Assembly (NCBI RefSeq): GCF_007923265.1
Contig: NZ_VOJA01000005.1
Location: 186,001 to 250,000, forward strand
Length of the DNA stretch: 64,000 bases
Direction: 5' to 3'
DNA from: Francisella salimarina
GTDB taxonomy: Bacteria > Pseudomonadota > Gammaproteobacteria > Francisellales > Francisellaceae
This document shows, in pieces, positions 38,026 to 48,308 of this stretch. Positions within the stretch are counted from its first letter, which is position 1; each line of letters begins with the position of its first letter. Under the pieces are notes generated by a model. The model was given only the letters and a program-made list of their open reading frames with translations, did not search any database and was not told the DNA's origin. Made by a program: the position numbers and the translations under genes.

Positions 38026-38057
38026 GTCTAGTTTTAAATTAATTATAAGGAATGAAT

Positions 38058-39566
38058 ATGAGTGATAATGTATCTGTAAAAAAGATGTCGTTGTTTAGTG
38101 CCGTTTTAATCGGTACTACTTGTATGGTCGGCTCAGGTTGGCTATTTAGTGCTCAGCTTACAGCTAAAAATGCTGGTAACTGGGCGTTCTTAGCATGGAT
38201 CTTAGCAGCATTAATTGTCGTGATGATTGCGCTATGTCTTGGTAAAGTTGTATCTCTGTATCCAGTAAGAGGAGCTACTACTAGATCGAGCGCGATATCT
38301 CATAATAGTATTTTTGCAATGCCATTTGCTTTTGCAAACTGGTTTGGTATTGTAGTGGTTATTTCATCAGAGGCTTTAGCAACTACACAGTATTTATCAG
38401 GTGTTAAAGCTATGGAGTGGTTGATGCACGATGGTGTTTTAACTATGTCAGGGATGATTTTTGCACTAGTTGTACTATTTATATATCTAGTAATTAATTT
38501 TTATGGTGTCAAACTACTAGCTAGAGTTAATAATGCTATAACAGTTTTTAAAATGGCGGTTCCATTTATAATTGTCATTATATTTATAGCTTATGCACTT
38601 ATGCATAGTTCTGATCATGTAAGTATGTTCTCAGATGATATCCCTAATAATTCCCAGTTTGGATTTAGCTCAGCATTAACAGCTATTGTTGCAGGTGGTT
38701 TAATATATACTTTCAATGGCTTTCAAACTGTAGTTGCTTATGCTAGTGAAGTTAAGAATCCTGGTAGAAATATCCCATTAGCTATTATTCTAGCGCTACT
38801 AATAGTTTTGACTTTATATCTAGGCTTACAATATGCATTCATGCAAGCGGTACCTCATCAATATCTTTTAGAAAAAGGTGGTTGGGCTGGTTTAGATTTT
38901 GATTCACCATTATTACAGCTAGCGACATTATTAGGACTTGGATATATTTCATTTTTGCTTATAGTTGATAGTGTTGTTAGTCCATCCGCTACGGGGTATA
39001 CATATTTAGGTGCATCTTCGAGAATGCTATATGCAATGTCCTCAGAAGGGCAGATGCCTAGATACTTTGCTAAGATTACTCCAGTTGTAAATATTTCGCG
39101 TAGATCTCTTCTTGCAAACTTTATATTGTCAGTTATATTTCTGTTTTTCTCAGACAACTGGACAGGTTTAATGTTGGTTGTGACAGGCTTTCATATTATT
39201 GGATATATGGCAGCACCTGTGAGTATGGGAGCTTTAGCACCACGTACTAGATTATTTGGTTTAGTAGTATTTGTAGTTTTGACATTACTACTTAATACTG
39301 TAGAGATTCAAACACAAATTAATATGAGTGCTATACTCGTAGTTCTTATAACTATATATGCAAGTCTTGAGTTTAGAAGAATTGGAATTAAGAACCTTCT
39401 GATGCTTATATTACCATTTATAATTTTTGTTTGTTTGACTACACCTATCACAAACTATTTTGCTGATGCAGTCGTTGGTATTGTCTTCTATTGGTTTGTG
39501 ACTGATAAGCGTTATGTAGCATTTTGTAGATCTACAGCAAATGAGAAGAATATTATTGTTGATTAA
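38058..39566 (+). CDS. APC-family amino acid permease
   Basis: 502 residues with about 12 membrane helices. The unwound helix-1 motif GTTCMVGSGWLF (G-S-G) and the helix-6 region VAGGLIYTFNGFQTVVAYASEVKNP are typical of the amino acid-polyamine-organocation family. The substrate is unknown; proline or a related amino acid is suggested only by the position after putA. ATG 38052 is also in frame, but the AAGGA at 38047-38051 is properly spaced only for ATG 38058 (MSDNVSVKK). Confidence 0.88.
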   Translation: MSDNVSVKKMSLFSAVLIGTTCMVGSGWLFSAQLTAKNAGNWAFLAWILAALIVVMIALCLGKVVSLYPVRGATTRSSAISHNSIFAMPFAFANWFGIVVVISSEALATTQYLSGVKAMEWLMHDGVLTMSGMIFALVVLFIYLVINFYGVKLLARVNNAITVFKMAVPFIIVIIFIAYALMHSSDHVSMFSDDIPNNSQFGFSSALTAIVAGGLIYTFNGFQTVVAYASEVKNPGRNIPLAIILALLIVLTLYLGLQYAFMQAVPHQYLLEKGGWAGLDFDSPLLQLATLLGLGYISFLLIVDSVVSPSATGYTYLGASSRMLYAMSSEGQMPRYFAKITPVVNISRRSLLANFILSVIFLFFSDNWTGLMLVVTGFHIIGYMAAPVSMGALAPRTRLFGLVVFVVLTLLLNTVEIQTQINMSAILVVLITIYASLEFRRIGIKNLLMLILPFIIFVCLTTPITNYFADAVVGIVFYWFVTDKRYVAFCRSTANEKNIIVD

Positions 39567-39640
39567 TGCTTTTTAGCTATAGTCATTAAACTTTTATCTA
39601 TCTATAATACATCTCTAATATTATCAATTTATTTTGAGTA

Positions 39641-40825
39641 ATGAAAAATGCAAAATGGATTTTAATAATCCTTTGTTTAGGTTATTTTATAGACTTTTAT
39701 GATTTAACGGTGTTTAGTGTTTCTTATGTTGATTTATTAAAGCAACAATTTGGAATTTTTGATTCTACTAAAATTCAACAAACTTATTACTTGATAAATA
39801 ATATTCAAATGGTTGGTATCTTAGTTGGTGCAATCCTCTTTGGCATCTTGGCTGATAAGTTTGGGCGTATTACTGTTATAAAATATAGTATTTTGCTTTA
39901 TTCTTTGACTACTTTGATGTGTATATTTGTGAATAATATTTACATTTTTATATTACTAAGATTTTTAGCATACTTGGCTCTAGCGAGTGAGTTTGCTGTA
40001 TCTAGTGTCTTGATAGTAGAATTCTTTCCGCCTCGATTAGCCGCTTGGGGAATGAGTCTTTTGTATATTTTAGGTGTAATGGGTGGAGTTGTTGCTACAC
40101 TTTTTGGAGTTTTCTCTTATAAAGTAATGTTTATTTTCGGTGGATTTGCTGGTTTGAGTATATACGCATTTCGAAGAGTATTAGAAGAGTCACCACATTT
40201 TATAGAGTTGTATAAATCTGATAAATTTAAAAATGCGGGAAGTATTAGTTTTCTTATCAGAAATTATAATAAACCACTGATTCTTAACTTTTTAATTACG
40301 CTGCCTTATTTTTTTGTGATAACTGTAATGTTTGCATTGGTGAAATTCATCGCGAATGATGTCGATTTTGCAAGTTTAGTTAAGCTGTTTCTATTTGGAT
40401 TTTTTGCAGGAAATATTATTAGTAGTATTCTTAGCGGAATATATAACCAATATTTTAAATCACCGAGTTTATTTTTTGTAATAAATATAGTTATATTTCT
40501 GGTGAGTATCTTTGCGTATAAATATGTATCTAGTGATTTTATATTTTTCTATGGAATACTTATTGGGCTTATTGGTGGTGGTTATAACATTATGTGGGCA
40601 CAATATGCAGCAACTGAGTTTCCAACAGAAGTTCGTTCATTAGCTACTAATATGATATTTGCCTTAGGCAGGACTAGTAGTATTTTCTTTGGGATTATTT
40701 TTGCTTATTGGATTACTAATGAAAGCACATTTAGAATGAATGTAAATATCTTAGCTGTATTAGTAGCTATTATGGTTTTACTAATAATAATGTTTTATAA
40801 AAGAGAGAAGATATTAAATAAATAG
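39641..40825 (+). CDS. Major facilitator superfamily transporter
   Basis: 394 residues and 12 predicted helices. Helix 1 has FIDFYDLTVFSVSYV (D-x-Y-D, as in sugar/aromatic-acid or metabolite:H+ symporters). The loop 2-3 motif is GILADKFGRI, and a matching TEFPTEVRSLA lies in the second half. The substrate is unknown. The gene is shorter than the usual 420-450. A TATAAT at 39603-39608 could be its -10. It is followed 12 bp later by coaBC. Confidence 0.83.
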   Translation: MKNAKWILIILCLGYFIDFYDLTVFSVSYVDLLKQQFGIFDSTKIQQTYYLINNIQMVGILVGAILFGILADKFGRITVIKYSILLYSLTTLMCIFVNNIYIFILLRFLAYLALASEFAVSSVLIVEFFPPRLAAWGMSLLYILGVMGGVVATLFGVFSYKVMFIFGGFAGLSIYAFRRVLEESPHFIELYKSDKFKNAGSISFLIRNYNKPLILNFLITLPYFFVITVMFALVKFIANDVDFASLVKLFLFGFFAGNIISSILSGIYNQYFKSPSLFFVINIVIFLVSIFAYKYVSSDFIFFYGILIGLIGGGYNIMWAQYAATEFPTEVRSLATNMIFALGRTSSIFFGIIFAYWITNESTFRMNVNILAVLVAIMVLLIIMFYKREKILNK

Positions 40826-40837
40826 AGATTAATATTT

Positions 40838-42013
40838 ATGAGTAATAAGATTTTATTTGGGATTACTGGTAGTGTATCAGCTTTTAAGACTATAAATTTG
40901 ATAAGACTTTTTATTAAAAGTGGTGTTGAGTGTAGAGCTATAGTCACTAAAGGAGCACAGCAGTTTATAAAGCCTGAACTTTTAGTAGCCTTAGGCTGTA
41001 ATGTCTACACTGATGAATCTTTGAATATGAGTGAATATAGTCAAAGTATGGCACATATCAATTTGTCACGTTGGGCTGATAAGATATTTATAGTCCCGGC
41101 TTCAGCAAATACTATTGCAAAATTAGCTCATGGTTTAGCTGATGATTTATTAAGTCAAACAATATTAGCTAATGAGGATAATTCTAAAGTATATATAGCT
41201 CCTGCTATGAATGTAAATATGTGGCAAAATCAACTAACTCAGATTAATATCACAAAGCTTAAAAGTATAGGGTTTAATTTGGTTGCTCCAGATCAGGGTG
41301 TTCAAGCTTGTGGAGATATAGGTAGTGGCAGATTACATGAGCCTGAGGTTTTATTTGAGTTGTTGAGTGTTGCTCAAGATTTCAAAGCTAAAAAAGTAGT
41401 GATAACAGTAGGAGCAACTGTAGAAGATATCGATGGTGTTAGATATCTATCAAATTACAGCTCTGGTAAGATGGGGCTTGCTCTAGTGACAGAGTTACTT
41501 GTAAGAGGAGCAAATGTTGTAGTTTTAAAAGCAAAAACTACAATAAGTTTTGATATTAAGCATCCTAACTTAGAAATCATTGATACCAAAAGTGCTGATG
41601 CAATGAATCAAGCAATGCTCGAGAAAGTTAAAGATAGTGATATTTTTATTGGTTGTGCTGCAGTAGCTGATTATAAGATCAAAAATAAATTTACTAATAA
41701 AATTAAAAAAACTGATGAAACTTTAACTTTAGAATTTATTAAAAATCCTGATGTTTTAGCAAATTGTAAAAAATCATATCCAAATATTTTTGCTATAGGC
41801 TTTGCGGCTGAGTCTGAAAATATAGTTGAATATGCTCGATCTAAGCTTGTCAAAAAAAATCTAAATATGATAGTCGCTAATTCAACCGAAGTATTTGGTA
41901 ATGATAATTCAAGTATAACAATCTTATCTGAAAATAATTTAAAAGAGTATAATAATATATCAAAGTCACAAGTTGCAAAATTGATATTAGACTATGCTAA
42001 AAGTATCTACTAA
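40838..42013 (+). CDS. coaBC: Bifunctional phosphopantothenoylcysteine decarboxylase/synthetase (CoaBC, Dfp)
   Basis: Two steps of coenzyme A synthesis. The 391 residues contain an N-terminal flavoprotein decarboxylase (CoaC) with active-site His in SMAHINLSRWAD, PAMNVNMW, and the substrate-clamp Cys in ACGDIGSGRLHEP. The C-terminal CoaB synthetase carries VGATVEDIDGVRYLSNYSSGKMG and the Lys region AAVADYKIKNK. The length is normal. The galM frame begins inside its last 20 bases. Confidence 0.95.
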   Translation: MSNKILFGITGSVSAFKTINLIRLFIKSGVECRAIVTKGAQQFIKPELLVALGCNVYTDESLNMSEYSQSMAHINLSRWADKIFIVPASANTIAKLAHGLADDLLSQTILANEDNSKVYIAPAMNVNMWQNQLTQINITKLKSIGFNLVAPDQGVQACGDIGSGRLHEPEVLFELLSVAQDFKAKKVVITVGATVEDIDGVRYLSNYSSGKMGLALVTELLVRGANVVVLKAKTTISFDIKHPNLEIIDTKSADAMNQAMLEKVKDSDIFIGCAAVADYKIKNKFTNKIKKTDETLTLEFIKNPDVLANCKKSYPNIFAIGFAAESENIVEYARSKLVKKNLNMIVANSTEVFGNDNSSITILSENNLKEYNNISKSQVAKLILDYAKSIY

Positions 42014-42992
42014 AAGAATTAAAACTACACAAAGTTTCCTAAATGTAATTTCATTAGAAAATGATAATATCCAATTAGAACTATTAGATATTGGAGCTAT
42101 TGTATATGCTCTTCGAACTAGAGATAACAATGGTAAGTTTGAAAATATAGTCTTACAGTATGCAGATATAGAAAATTATTTTAATAATCCATCATATTAT
42201 GGTGCTAGTATTGGTAGGGTAGCTGGGAGGATCAAAGATGGTGAATTCATCCTGAATAATAAGAAGTATAGTGTTAGTAAAAATGAGAAATCTATTAATA
42301 CTCTTCATGGAGGTTTTAATAATATCTCTCATCAAAGATTTGACTATAGAGTTAATCAAAATAAAGTTAAATTTAGTCGTATTCAAAAGTCATCAGATGA
42401 TGGTTTTCCAGCAGATCTAGAGATTGATATAACTTATGAGTTACAAGATAATTCATTAGTAATCCATTTTGAAGCCATAGCTAATGAAGATACATTACTA
42501 AATCTCACAAATCACAATTACTATAATTTATCTGGAGATTTTAAAGCGACTATTGAAAATCACAAATTACAAGTATCTGCAGAGAGAGTAGTCATAACCG
42601 ATAAAAACAGTATACCTAAGCAAATTATAAAAGTTCCTCATGAAATGGATTTTAGTCAAGAATCAGTTATTGCAGATAAATTAGAAACTAATTTTGAATA
42701 TTTTAGTGGTGGTGGGATAGATCATTGTTATATTGTTGATGGGGCTATTAAATTGACAGATGAGATCAGTGGACGAAAGCTTGTAGTAACAAGTTCTTAT
42801 CCAGCTACGCAGATATATACTACTAATTTTCCTGATGGTTTGAAGTTATCAAATGGTTTAAATTCACAGAAATTTCATGCAATATGTTTTGAGCCACAGT
42901 TTATACCAGTAATTGGCAAAAACTATGATAAGTCAGATATTAAGCTCAAGAAAGGACAGCAATATAAGCAATTCATTAAGCTTGAAGTTTAG
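41994..42992 (+). CDS. galM: Aldose 1-epimerase (mutarotase)
   Basis: 332 residues. Family motifs are YYGASIGRVAGRIKDGEF, LHGGFNNISHQRFD, the catalytic His in TNHNYYNLSG, the Asp in GGIDHCYIV, and the Glu in CFEPQF. It interconverts alpha and beta anomers of galactose or glucose. The only in-frame start that precedes the fold is ATG 41994, which overlaps coaBC by 20 bases, so translational coupling is likely. The 3' end overlaps the convergent photolyase gene by 4 bases. Confidence 0.9.
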   Translation: MLKVSTKRIKTTQSFLNVISLENDNIQLELLDIGAIVYALRTRDNNGKFENIVLQYADIENYFNNPSYYGASIGRVAGRIKDGEFILNNKKYSVSKNEKSINTLHGGFNNISHQRFDYRVNQNKVKFSRIQKSSDDGFPADLEIDITYELQDNSLVIHFEAIANEDTLLNLTNHNYYNLSGDFKATIENHKLQVSAERVVITDKNSIPKQIIKVPHEMDFSQESVIADKLETNFEYFSGGGIDHCYIVDGAIKLTDEISGRKLVVTSSYPATQIYTTNFPDGLKLSNGLNSQKFHAICFEPQFIPVIGKNYDKSDIKLKKGQQYKQFIKLEV

Positions 42993-44383
42993 CTTAGTTT
43001 CTTATGCAATTCTAATGCCTTGTCTCGAGATTTCTTGAGGTCTACTACAGGTTTTGGATAATTATCACCCAATTTAACTCCTGCTTCTTGTAATACTAGC
43101 TCGCTTGCCTCCCATGGCTTCGCAAGTAGTTTATTGGGTAAAAGTTTGAGTTCTGGTACATACTTACGAATATATTCATAAGCTTCAAATTTTTCAGCTT
43201 GTAGTACCGGATTAAAAATTCTAAAGTAAGGAGCAGCATCTAGACCACAACCAGCAACCCATTGCCAGTTAGCATTGTTACTAGCAAAATCAGCATCAAA
43301 TAAAGTATCAAAAAACCATTTTTCTCCATATTTCCAGTGGATAAGACAGTTTTTGATAAGAAAGCTAGCAACTATCATACGTACGCGATTATGCATATAG
43401 CCAGTCTGCCAAAGCTCTCTCATGCCGGCATCTACTATCGGGATACCAGTGTGCCCTGTTTGCCATTTTTTGAGAAGAATAGGATCATTATCCCATTCAA
43501 AACTATCAAACTTTTGGTTGATGTTCTTGTTATGTAATTCAGGATAGTAATATATCTGATAATAAGAGAAATCACGCCAAACTAACTCTTTGATAAAGTG
43601 CTCTTCATTGTTACCAATATAGTCTAGACTCTGCACGGCATTAAAAATTTGGTTAGGTGATATCTCACCAAAGTGTAAGTATGGTGATAATTTAGAAGTT
43701 GAGTCTGTACTCATAAAGTCTCTAGCTGTTTTATATTCTTTTACTTTACTATCTAGAAACTCCTCAAGGATTTGATGTGAGGCAACTTCGCCAATTTGCC
43801 ATTGATCTATTATATTTTGCCAAGAAAGTTTTGGCTCTAATAGTTTTAAAGAGTTTAAGTCAGCTGCAGTCTCTAGCTTTTTTAGCGAATTAAAACATGG
43901 TTTGGCAATATTTGAGCGATATTTTCTAATTTTGATAAGCTCCTTGTAGAACGGAGTGTAGACCTTATAATGTGTGCCATCATCTTTTTTACATCGCCAT
44001 GGTTCGATAAGTAAACTACCATTAAAACTACTTACATTTATATTTTGCTCTTGCAGAAATTGTTTAATCTGAGTATCTCTATCTATACTGTACTTGTCAT
44101 AACATCTATTCCAATAAAAATCTGTGATGTTATTTTCTTTGATAAGTTTTTTTATGATTTCTAGTGGATTACCATTAAAAAAATTGAGTTTATTATCTAG
44201 AGATTTATTTAGGCTGTTCAAAGAGTGATGAAGCCAAAGTTTGCTAGCACCACCAATCTCTTGATTCTCGTCTAGTATAAATATTGTAATTGTTTCATCT
44301 GCTTGACTAGCCTGATGTAGAGCAGGGTTATCCGTAAGGCGTAAGTCTTGACGAAACCAATGTATAGCTATTTTTTTAGACAT
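42989..44383 (-). CDS. phrB: Deoxyribodipyrimidine photolyase (class I CPD type)
   Basis: Light-driven repair of cyclobutane pyrimidine dimers. The 464 residues have an N-terminal Rossmann antenna domain (HWFRQDLRLTDNPAL) and a C-terminal FAD-binding helical domain with FISPN-type SPYLHFGEISPNQ, GHTGIPIVDAGMREL, TGYMHNRVRMIVASFL and DADFASNNANWQWVAG. The Trp electron-transfer region is present. It overlaps hemH by 16 bases and galM by 4. Confidence 0.93.
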   Translation of the reverse strand: MSKKIAIHWFRQDLRLTDNPALHQASQADETITIFILDENQEIGGASKLWLHHSLNSLNKSLDNKLNFFNGNPLEIIKKLIKENNITDFYWNRCYDKYSIDRDTQIKQFLQEQNINVSSFNGSLLIEPWRCKKDDGTHYKVYTPFYKELIKIRKYRSNIAKPCFNSLKKLETAADLNSLKLLEPKLSWQNIIDQWQIGEVASHQILEEFLDSKVKEYKTARDFMSTDSTSKLSPYLHFGEISPNQIFNAVQSLDYIGNNEEHFIKELVWRDFSYYQIYYYPELHNKNINQKFDSFEWDNDPILLKKWQTGHTGIPIVDAGMRELWQTGYMHNRVRMIVASFLIKNCLIHWKYGEKWFFDTLFDADFASNNANWQWVAGCGLDAAPYFRIFNPVLQAEKFEAYEYIRKYVPELKLLPNKLLAKPWEASELVLQEAGVKLGDNYPKPVVDLKKSRDKALELHKKLS

Positions 44384-45369
44384 ATTTCACCATCTATGAT
44401 TTTGTATAACATATCGACATGCTCATCAGAGTCATTTAAACATGGAATCAGATTAAACTCTTTACCACCTTTTTCGATAAAGTTTTCTTTTTCGGTAATT
44501 GCTAGCTCTTCTAATGTTTCTAGGCAATCGGCACTAAATCCTGGGGCTATAACTACAACTTTTTTATTTTGCTTTGCAAATTCCTCTAGTTTGACAGTTG
44601 TATAAGGTTCTAACCATTTTTTAGGACCAAAACGAGATTGAAATGATAATTCAAAATCTATATTAGGATATTCATTCTGTAGGCTCTCTTTAACCAAGCG
44701 ATAAGTTTTGTGACAATGGCAATAGTAGGGATCACCTTTATCAAAATATTCCTTTGGTAAGCCGTGGAAAGAAAATAAAATTATATCCGGATATGAGTCT
44801 GTAGCTTGCAGATAATTTCTAATTTGTTGACTAATAGTTTGAATATGAAACTTATTATCATAGTAAGGATTTATTGCTTTGATAGTGGGTTGCCATCTTA
44901 GCTTTGATAATACTCTATAAACCTCATCATACACAGTTGCAGTAGTAGTCGCAGAATATTGAGGATATAGTGGAAATACTATTATCTCAGTAACTCCTTG
45001 ATCTTGTAAGCTTTTGATCTTACTTTCAATGCTTGGATTACCATAACGCATCGCACAATCTACTATATAGTTATCGAGTTTTTGATCTAATTTTTTTGCT
45101 AGATTCTCGGTGTATAGGAGCAAAGGCGACTTATTATGCTCTTTATTCCATACGGCTTCATAAGTATGAACATTCTTTTTTGACCGAATTGGTAGAATAA
45201 TTAAATTTAAAATTAGCTTCCATAATAAAGGATTAGCTTCTATTACTCTTCGATCAGATAAAAATTCTCTGAGATATTTTTTGATCGATTTTGCATCATA
45301 GTTATCTGGTGTACCCAGATTAACTAACAAAATAGCTTTTTTATTATATTTGTTACTATATTGTTGCAT
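44368..45369 (-). CDS. hemH: Ferrochelatase
   Basis: Inserts ferrous iron into protoporphyrin IX, the last step of haem synthesis. It is 333 residues. Catalytic His is in FSFHGLPKEYFDKGDPY, and the Glu region CLETLEELAI is near the C-terminus. The N-terminal LLVNLGTPDNYDAKSIKKYL and FLSDRRVIE are family markers. It is the first gene of a coupled pair with phrB (16-base overlap). The upstream 137-bp spacer is divergent with a small exported protein. Confidence 0.95.
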   Translation of the reverse strand: MQQYSNKYNKKAILLVNLGTPDNYDAKSIKKYLREFLSDRRVIEANPLLWKLILNLIILPIRSKKNVHTYEAVWNKEHNKSPLLLYTENLAKKLDQKLDNYIVDCAMRYGNPSIESKIKSLQDQGVTEIIVFPLYPQYSATTTATVYDEVYRVLSKLRWQPTIKAINPYYDNKFHIQTISQQIRNYLQATDSYPDIILFSFHGLPKEYFDKGDPYYCHCHKTYRLVKESLQNEYPNIDFELSFQSRFGPKKWLEPYTTVKLEEFAKQNKKVVVIAPGFSADCLETLEELAITEKENFIEKGGKEFNLIPCLNDSDEHVDMLYKIIDGEICLKK

Positions 45370-45463
45370 AGTTACTTATGTATATATTTTTGCTAAGAAT
45401 AATTGTAACAAAATATCGATAGTCTAAAGTTAAATTTTTTTCATATAAGTAACTAAAAAAGGT

Positions 45464-45469
45464 TATAAT
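45464..45469 (+). promoter_or_regulatory. Candidate -10 element for the 84-aa exported protein
   Basis: A perfect TATAAT lies 38 bases before the ATG at 45507, followed by a near-ideal AAGGAGA ribosome-binding site at 45494-45500. No clear -35 is visible. The strong Shine-Dalgarno suggests high expression. Confidence 0.35.
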
Positions 45470-45506
45470 TAATTTTGGCCTAAAAGCCTTTTAAAGGAGA
45501 TATGAA

Positions 45507-45761
45507 ATGAAAAAGATAATTTTAATGACACTTGGTTTGATGAGTGTAGCAATCAGCTATTCTTATATGCGTCCAGCAAATCCATATACAATGTATTATG
45601 GTCCTGAAGTTGAACAAGAGAGAGCTCAAGGTGCTGCTTATGTGCCACCAGATAGACAATTCATTAATTCAAGATATGGTGAATATATCGATAATAAGCA
45701 AGTAGAATTTAGCCCAGGTGATGACGCAAATAGACTATTTTGGTCTTATAGTCAGCCATAG
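45507..45761 (+). CDS. Small exported protein of unknown function (84 aa)
   Basis: A signal peptide (about 1-19, ending SYSY) precedes a short mature protein rich in Tyr, Pro and acidic residues (MRPANPYTMYYGPEVEQE, then VPPDRQFINSRYGEY). There is no Cys, no membrane segment and no family I recognise. The perfect Shine-Dalgarno at good spacing and the -10 upstream argue for a real, well-translated gene. Monocistronic by position; DUF2062 gene begins 96 bp downstream. Confidence 0.7.
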   Translation: MKKIILMTLGLMSVAISYSYMRPANPYTMYYGPEVEQERAQGAAYVPPDRQFINSRYGEYIDNKQVEFSPGDDANRLFWSYSQP

Positions 45762-45856
45762 AGTTGGGTTATATATTCTGAGCTTAAATATAAGAAAACA
45801 TTTATTAATGTATGGATATTGATTCTTGGTAGAAACTTTTTGTAGAAGATAAGCGT

Positions 45857-46354
45857 ATGAATACAAGAAGAGCTCGAAAACTAATTAGAAAGAGAAGAAG
45901 ATTAGAAAACTCTAAATTACTCGGCTTTGCTGCGTATAGAATTACAGATAAAAGTCTATGGATTGCTAATTATGACACTGTAGCAAGAGGTGTTTTTGTC
46001 GGCTTTTTTTGGATGATGATTCCTTTGCCCCTGCAAACGACTCCTGTAGTTATTTCAGCTATAATTTTGAGAGCTAATATGCCAATAGCGATTTCAACAG
46101 TATGGATTAGTAATCCTTTAACATGGGTGCCAATGTATTTGGGTAATTATATATTTGGATGCTTTTTGCTTGGAGAGCAGGTTTATATCTCAGACTGGGA
46201 AACATTTGGTTCTTATATGCTCAATCATTTACATGAGTTTTGGAAACCGTTGTTTTTAGGTAGTTTTGTCGCAGGCTTGTTAGTGGCTAGTGCTGGATAT
46301 ATGGCAGTGCATGTACTGAGGATTGTTAATCATTTTTTGGTTAAGAAGAACTAG
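45857..46354 (+). CDS. DUF2062 domain membrane protein
   Basis: 165 residues. The N-terminus is highly basic (RRARKLIRKRRRLE), followed by an amphipathic part and then two or three membrane helices. The signature VARGVFVGFFWMMIPLPLQT and the ISNPLTWVPMY segment define the DUF2062 family, of unknown function. In other bacteria this domain also appears fused to glycosyltransferases. No partner is evident here. Confidence 0.82.
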   Translation: MNTRRARKLIRKRRRLENSKLLGFAAYRITDKSLWIANYDTVARGVFVGFFWMMIPLPLQTTPVVISAIILRANMPIAISTVWISNPLTWVPMYLGNYIFGCFLLGEQVYISDWETFGSYMLNHLHEFWKPLFLGSFVAGLLVASAGYMAVHVLRIVNHFLVKKN

Positions 46355-46495
46355 GTCAAAATAAGAAAATTAAAATGAAGATTGTTGAAATAAGGTTAAT
46401 TATCAGACACTAAATAATAAATTTAATCTAGCCGTTAATTAGTATATTTAGTATTATTTTACGATATATAAAGTTTTGAATTATTTTTTTATAAA

Positions 46496-47341
46496 ATGCA
46501 ACAATGGCACCAGTTAGAATTTACGCTAAAATCTAAATATTTTGATATAGTCGAGGATTATCTCTTTGATAACAATGCAGGTTCTGTAACAAGAATAGAT
46601 AAATCCGATGATATAGTCAGTATTACAGTCTTATATGAGAACCATCATAATATAGATGTTATCATTGCTAATATTCAACAAAAGTTTGAAAATATAATTG
46701 AAAGCGAAATAGATTACGAAATAATTAAAGACCAGCAGTGGGAAGCAGCTTGGTTATATGATTATGAACCTATAGAGATTGGTAAAAATATAGTTGTTTA
46801 CCCAAATTGGAAGCAACCACCCCAAGATAATAAGCATACTTATATAATAGTTGATCCAAGTATTGCATTCGGTTGTGGTAATCATGAAACAACTAAAATG
46901 TGTTTAGAGTGGCTAGAGCAGCATGTTGGCAAAGATACGACAGTTCTAGACTATGGTTGCGGTACTGGAGTGCTCGCTATAGGTGCTGTTAAATTAGGTG
47001 CAAAGTATGCCGAAGGTATAGATATTGATCCAAATTCAATAGAATCATCTATAAAAAACGCTCAAGAGAATAGCGTAGCTAATAAAACGCAATTTACTGA
47101 TAATTTTCCTACACAACAATTTGATTTGGTCGTTGCAAATATCTTCTCTAATGTGCTGATAAGCTTGGTTGAAAATATAACTGGTAGCTTAAAATTAGGT
47201 GGCAGATTAGCATTATCTGGAATCGTTGAAAATCAGGTAGATGAAGTTCAACAAGAGTTTAAAAAATATGGTATAAGCTTTGGCCAACCCAAACAAATGG
47301 GGCAATGGTTTCTATTAGATGGTGTAAAAGATGGGCTTTAA
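46496..47341 (+). CDS. prmA: Ribosomal protein L11 methyltransferase
   Basis: 281 residues. The N-terminal L11-recognition domain (1-60), hinge and class I methyltransferase are seen, with PSIAFGCGNHETTKMCL, the SAM motif LDYGCGTGVLAIGA, and VVANIFSNVL. PrmA trimethylates L11 residues. The ATG at 46496 has no visible ribosome-binding site but gives the correct family N-terminus (QQWHQLEF). The last 11 bases overlap dusB, so the pair is coupled. Confidence 0.93.
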   Translation: MQQWHQLEFTLKSKYFDIVEDYLFDNNAGSVTRIDKSDDIVSITVLYENHHNIDVIIANIQQKFENIIESEIDYEIIKDQQWEAAWLYDYEPIEIGKNIVVYPNWKQPPQDNKHTYIIVDPSIAFGCGNHETTKMCLEWLEQHVGKDTTVLDYGCGTGVLAIGAVKLGAKYAEGIDIDPNSIESSIKNAQENSVANKTQFTDNFPTQQFDLVVANIFSNVLISLVENITGSLKLGGRLALSGIVENQVDEVQQEFKKYGISFGQPKQMGQWFLLDGVKDGL

Positions 47342-48308
47342 AATAGCTGATATTGAAATAGAAAATAATGTCGTACTTGCACCAATGGCAGGTTTTTGTG
47401 ATAGTGCATTTCGTACTATATGTAAAGAGCATGGAGCAGGACTGATATATACCGAGATGGTAAGTAACAAAGCCGTAGTAGAGCGTAACTGGGAAACTAT
47501 GGAAATGCTCTATATGGAAAACAGTGAGAAGCCTCTTGGGATACAAATATTTGGTACAGATTTGGAGAGTTTTGTTGGTGCGACAAAATATATTGCAGAG
47601 AATACGGAATGTGATTTTCTGGATATAAATATGGGCTGTCCTATGCCAAAAATTGCTAAAAAACTACAAGCTGGAGCAGCACTTCTTAAAGATGTTGATA
47701 GAATCCATGAGATACTAACAGCAGTTGTCAAGGTAGTACATAAACCAGTAACTGTAAAGATGCGTATTGGTTGGGATGATGCAAATATAAATGCTATTGA
47801 GGTGGCTAAGGCTTGTGAAGATGCTGGTGTAAGTGCTATTGCGATACATGGGCGTACGCGTGAGCAGATGTATACTGGTAAAGCAAATTGGGATATTATC
47901 CGTGATGTTAGAAAAGCTGTAGATACTGTAGTAATAGGTAATGGCGATGTATTTTGCCCACATAGTGCTAAAGCGATGATTGACCATACAGGGGTTGATG
48001 CTGTGATGGTGGGGCGTGCCTCTCGTGGTAATCCTTGGATTTTTAGGCAAATTGCTGAGTATTTAAATAATGGCGAGCTAATACCACCACCAACACCAAT
48101 TGAGCGTGTTGAAGTACTAGGAGAACATTTAAGAAGACTTATTAAACTAAAAACGGCCAAAGTAGCAGTTAAAGAAATTCGAACTCATGCAAGTTTTTAT
48201 CTTGCTGATTTACCTAGTTCAAAAGAGTTTCGCATGAAGTTAAATCAGTTAGAGCATGAACAAGAGATTTTCAGAGTTCTAGAAGAATATAAAAAGATTT
48301 TAGAATAA
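47331..48308 (+). CDS. dusB: tRNA-dihydrouridine synthase B
   Basis: 325 residues, FMN-dependent reduction of uridine in the tRNA D-loop. Motifs are [16 protein letters not shown], the catalytic Cys in [14 protein letters not shown], the KMRIGWDD strand, [15 protein letters not shown] and [13 protein letters not shown]. Many gammaproteobacteria place dusB after prmA and before fis. Here no fis follows; instead the gene is convergent with dinB, overlapping by 9 bases. Confidence 0.93.
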   Translation: MGFKIADIEIENNVVLAPMAGFCDSAFRTICKEHGAGLIYTEMVSNKAVVERNWETMEMLYMENSEKPLGIQIFGTDLESFVGATKYIAENTECDFLDINMGCPMPKIAKKLQAGAALLKDVDRIHEILTAVVKVVHKPVTVKMRIGWDDANINAIEVAKACEDAGVSAIAIHGRTREQMYTGKANWDIIRDVRKAVDTVVIGNGDVFCPHSAKAMIDHTGVDAVMVGRASRGNPWIFRQIAEYLNNGELIPPPTPIERVEVLGEHLRRLIKLKTAKVAVKEIRTHASFYLADLPSSKEFRMKLNQLEHEQEIFRVLEEYKKILE

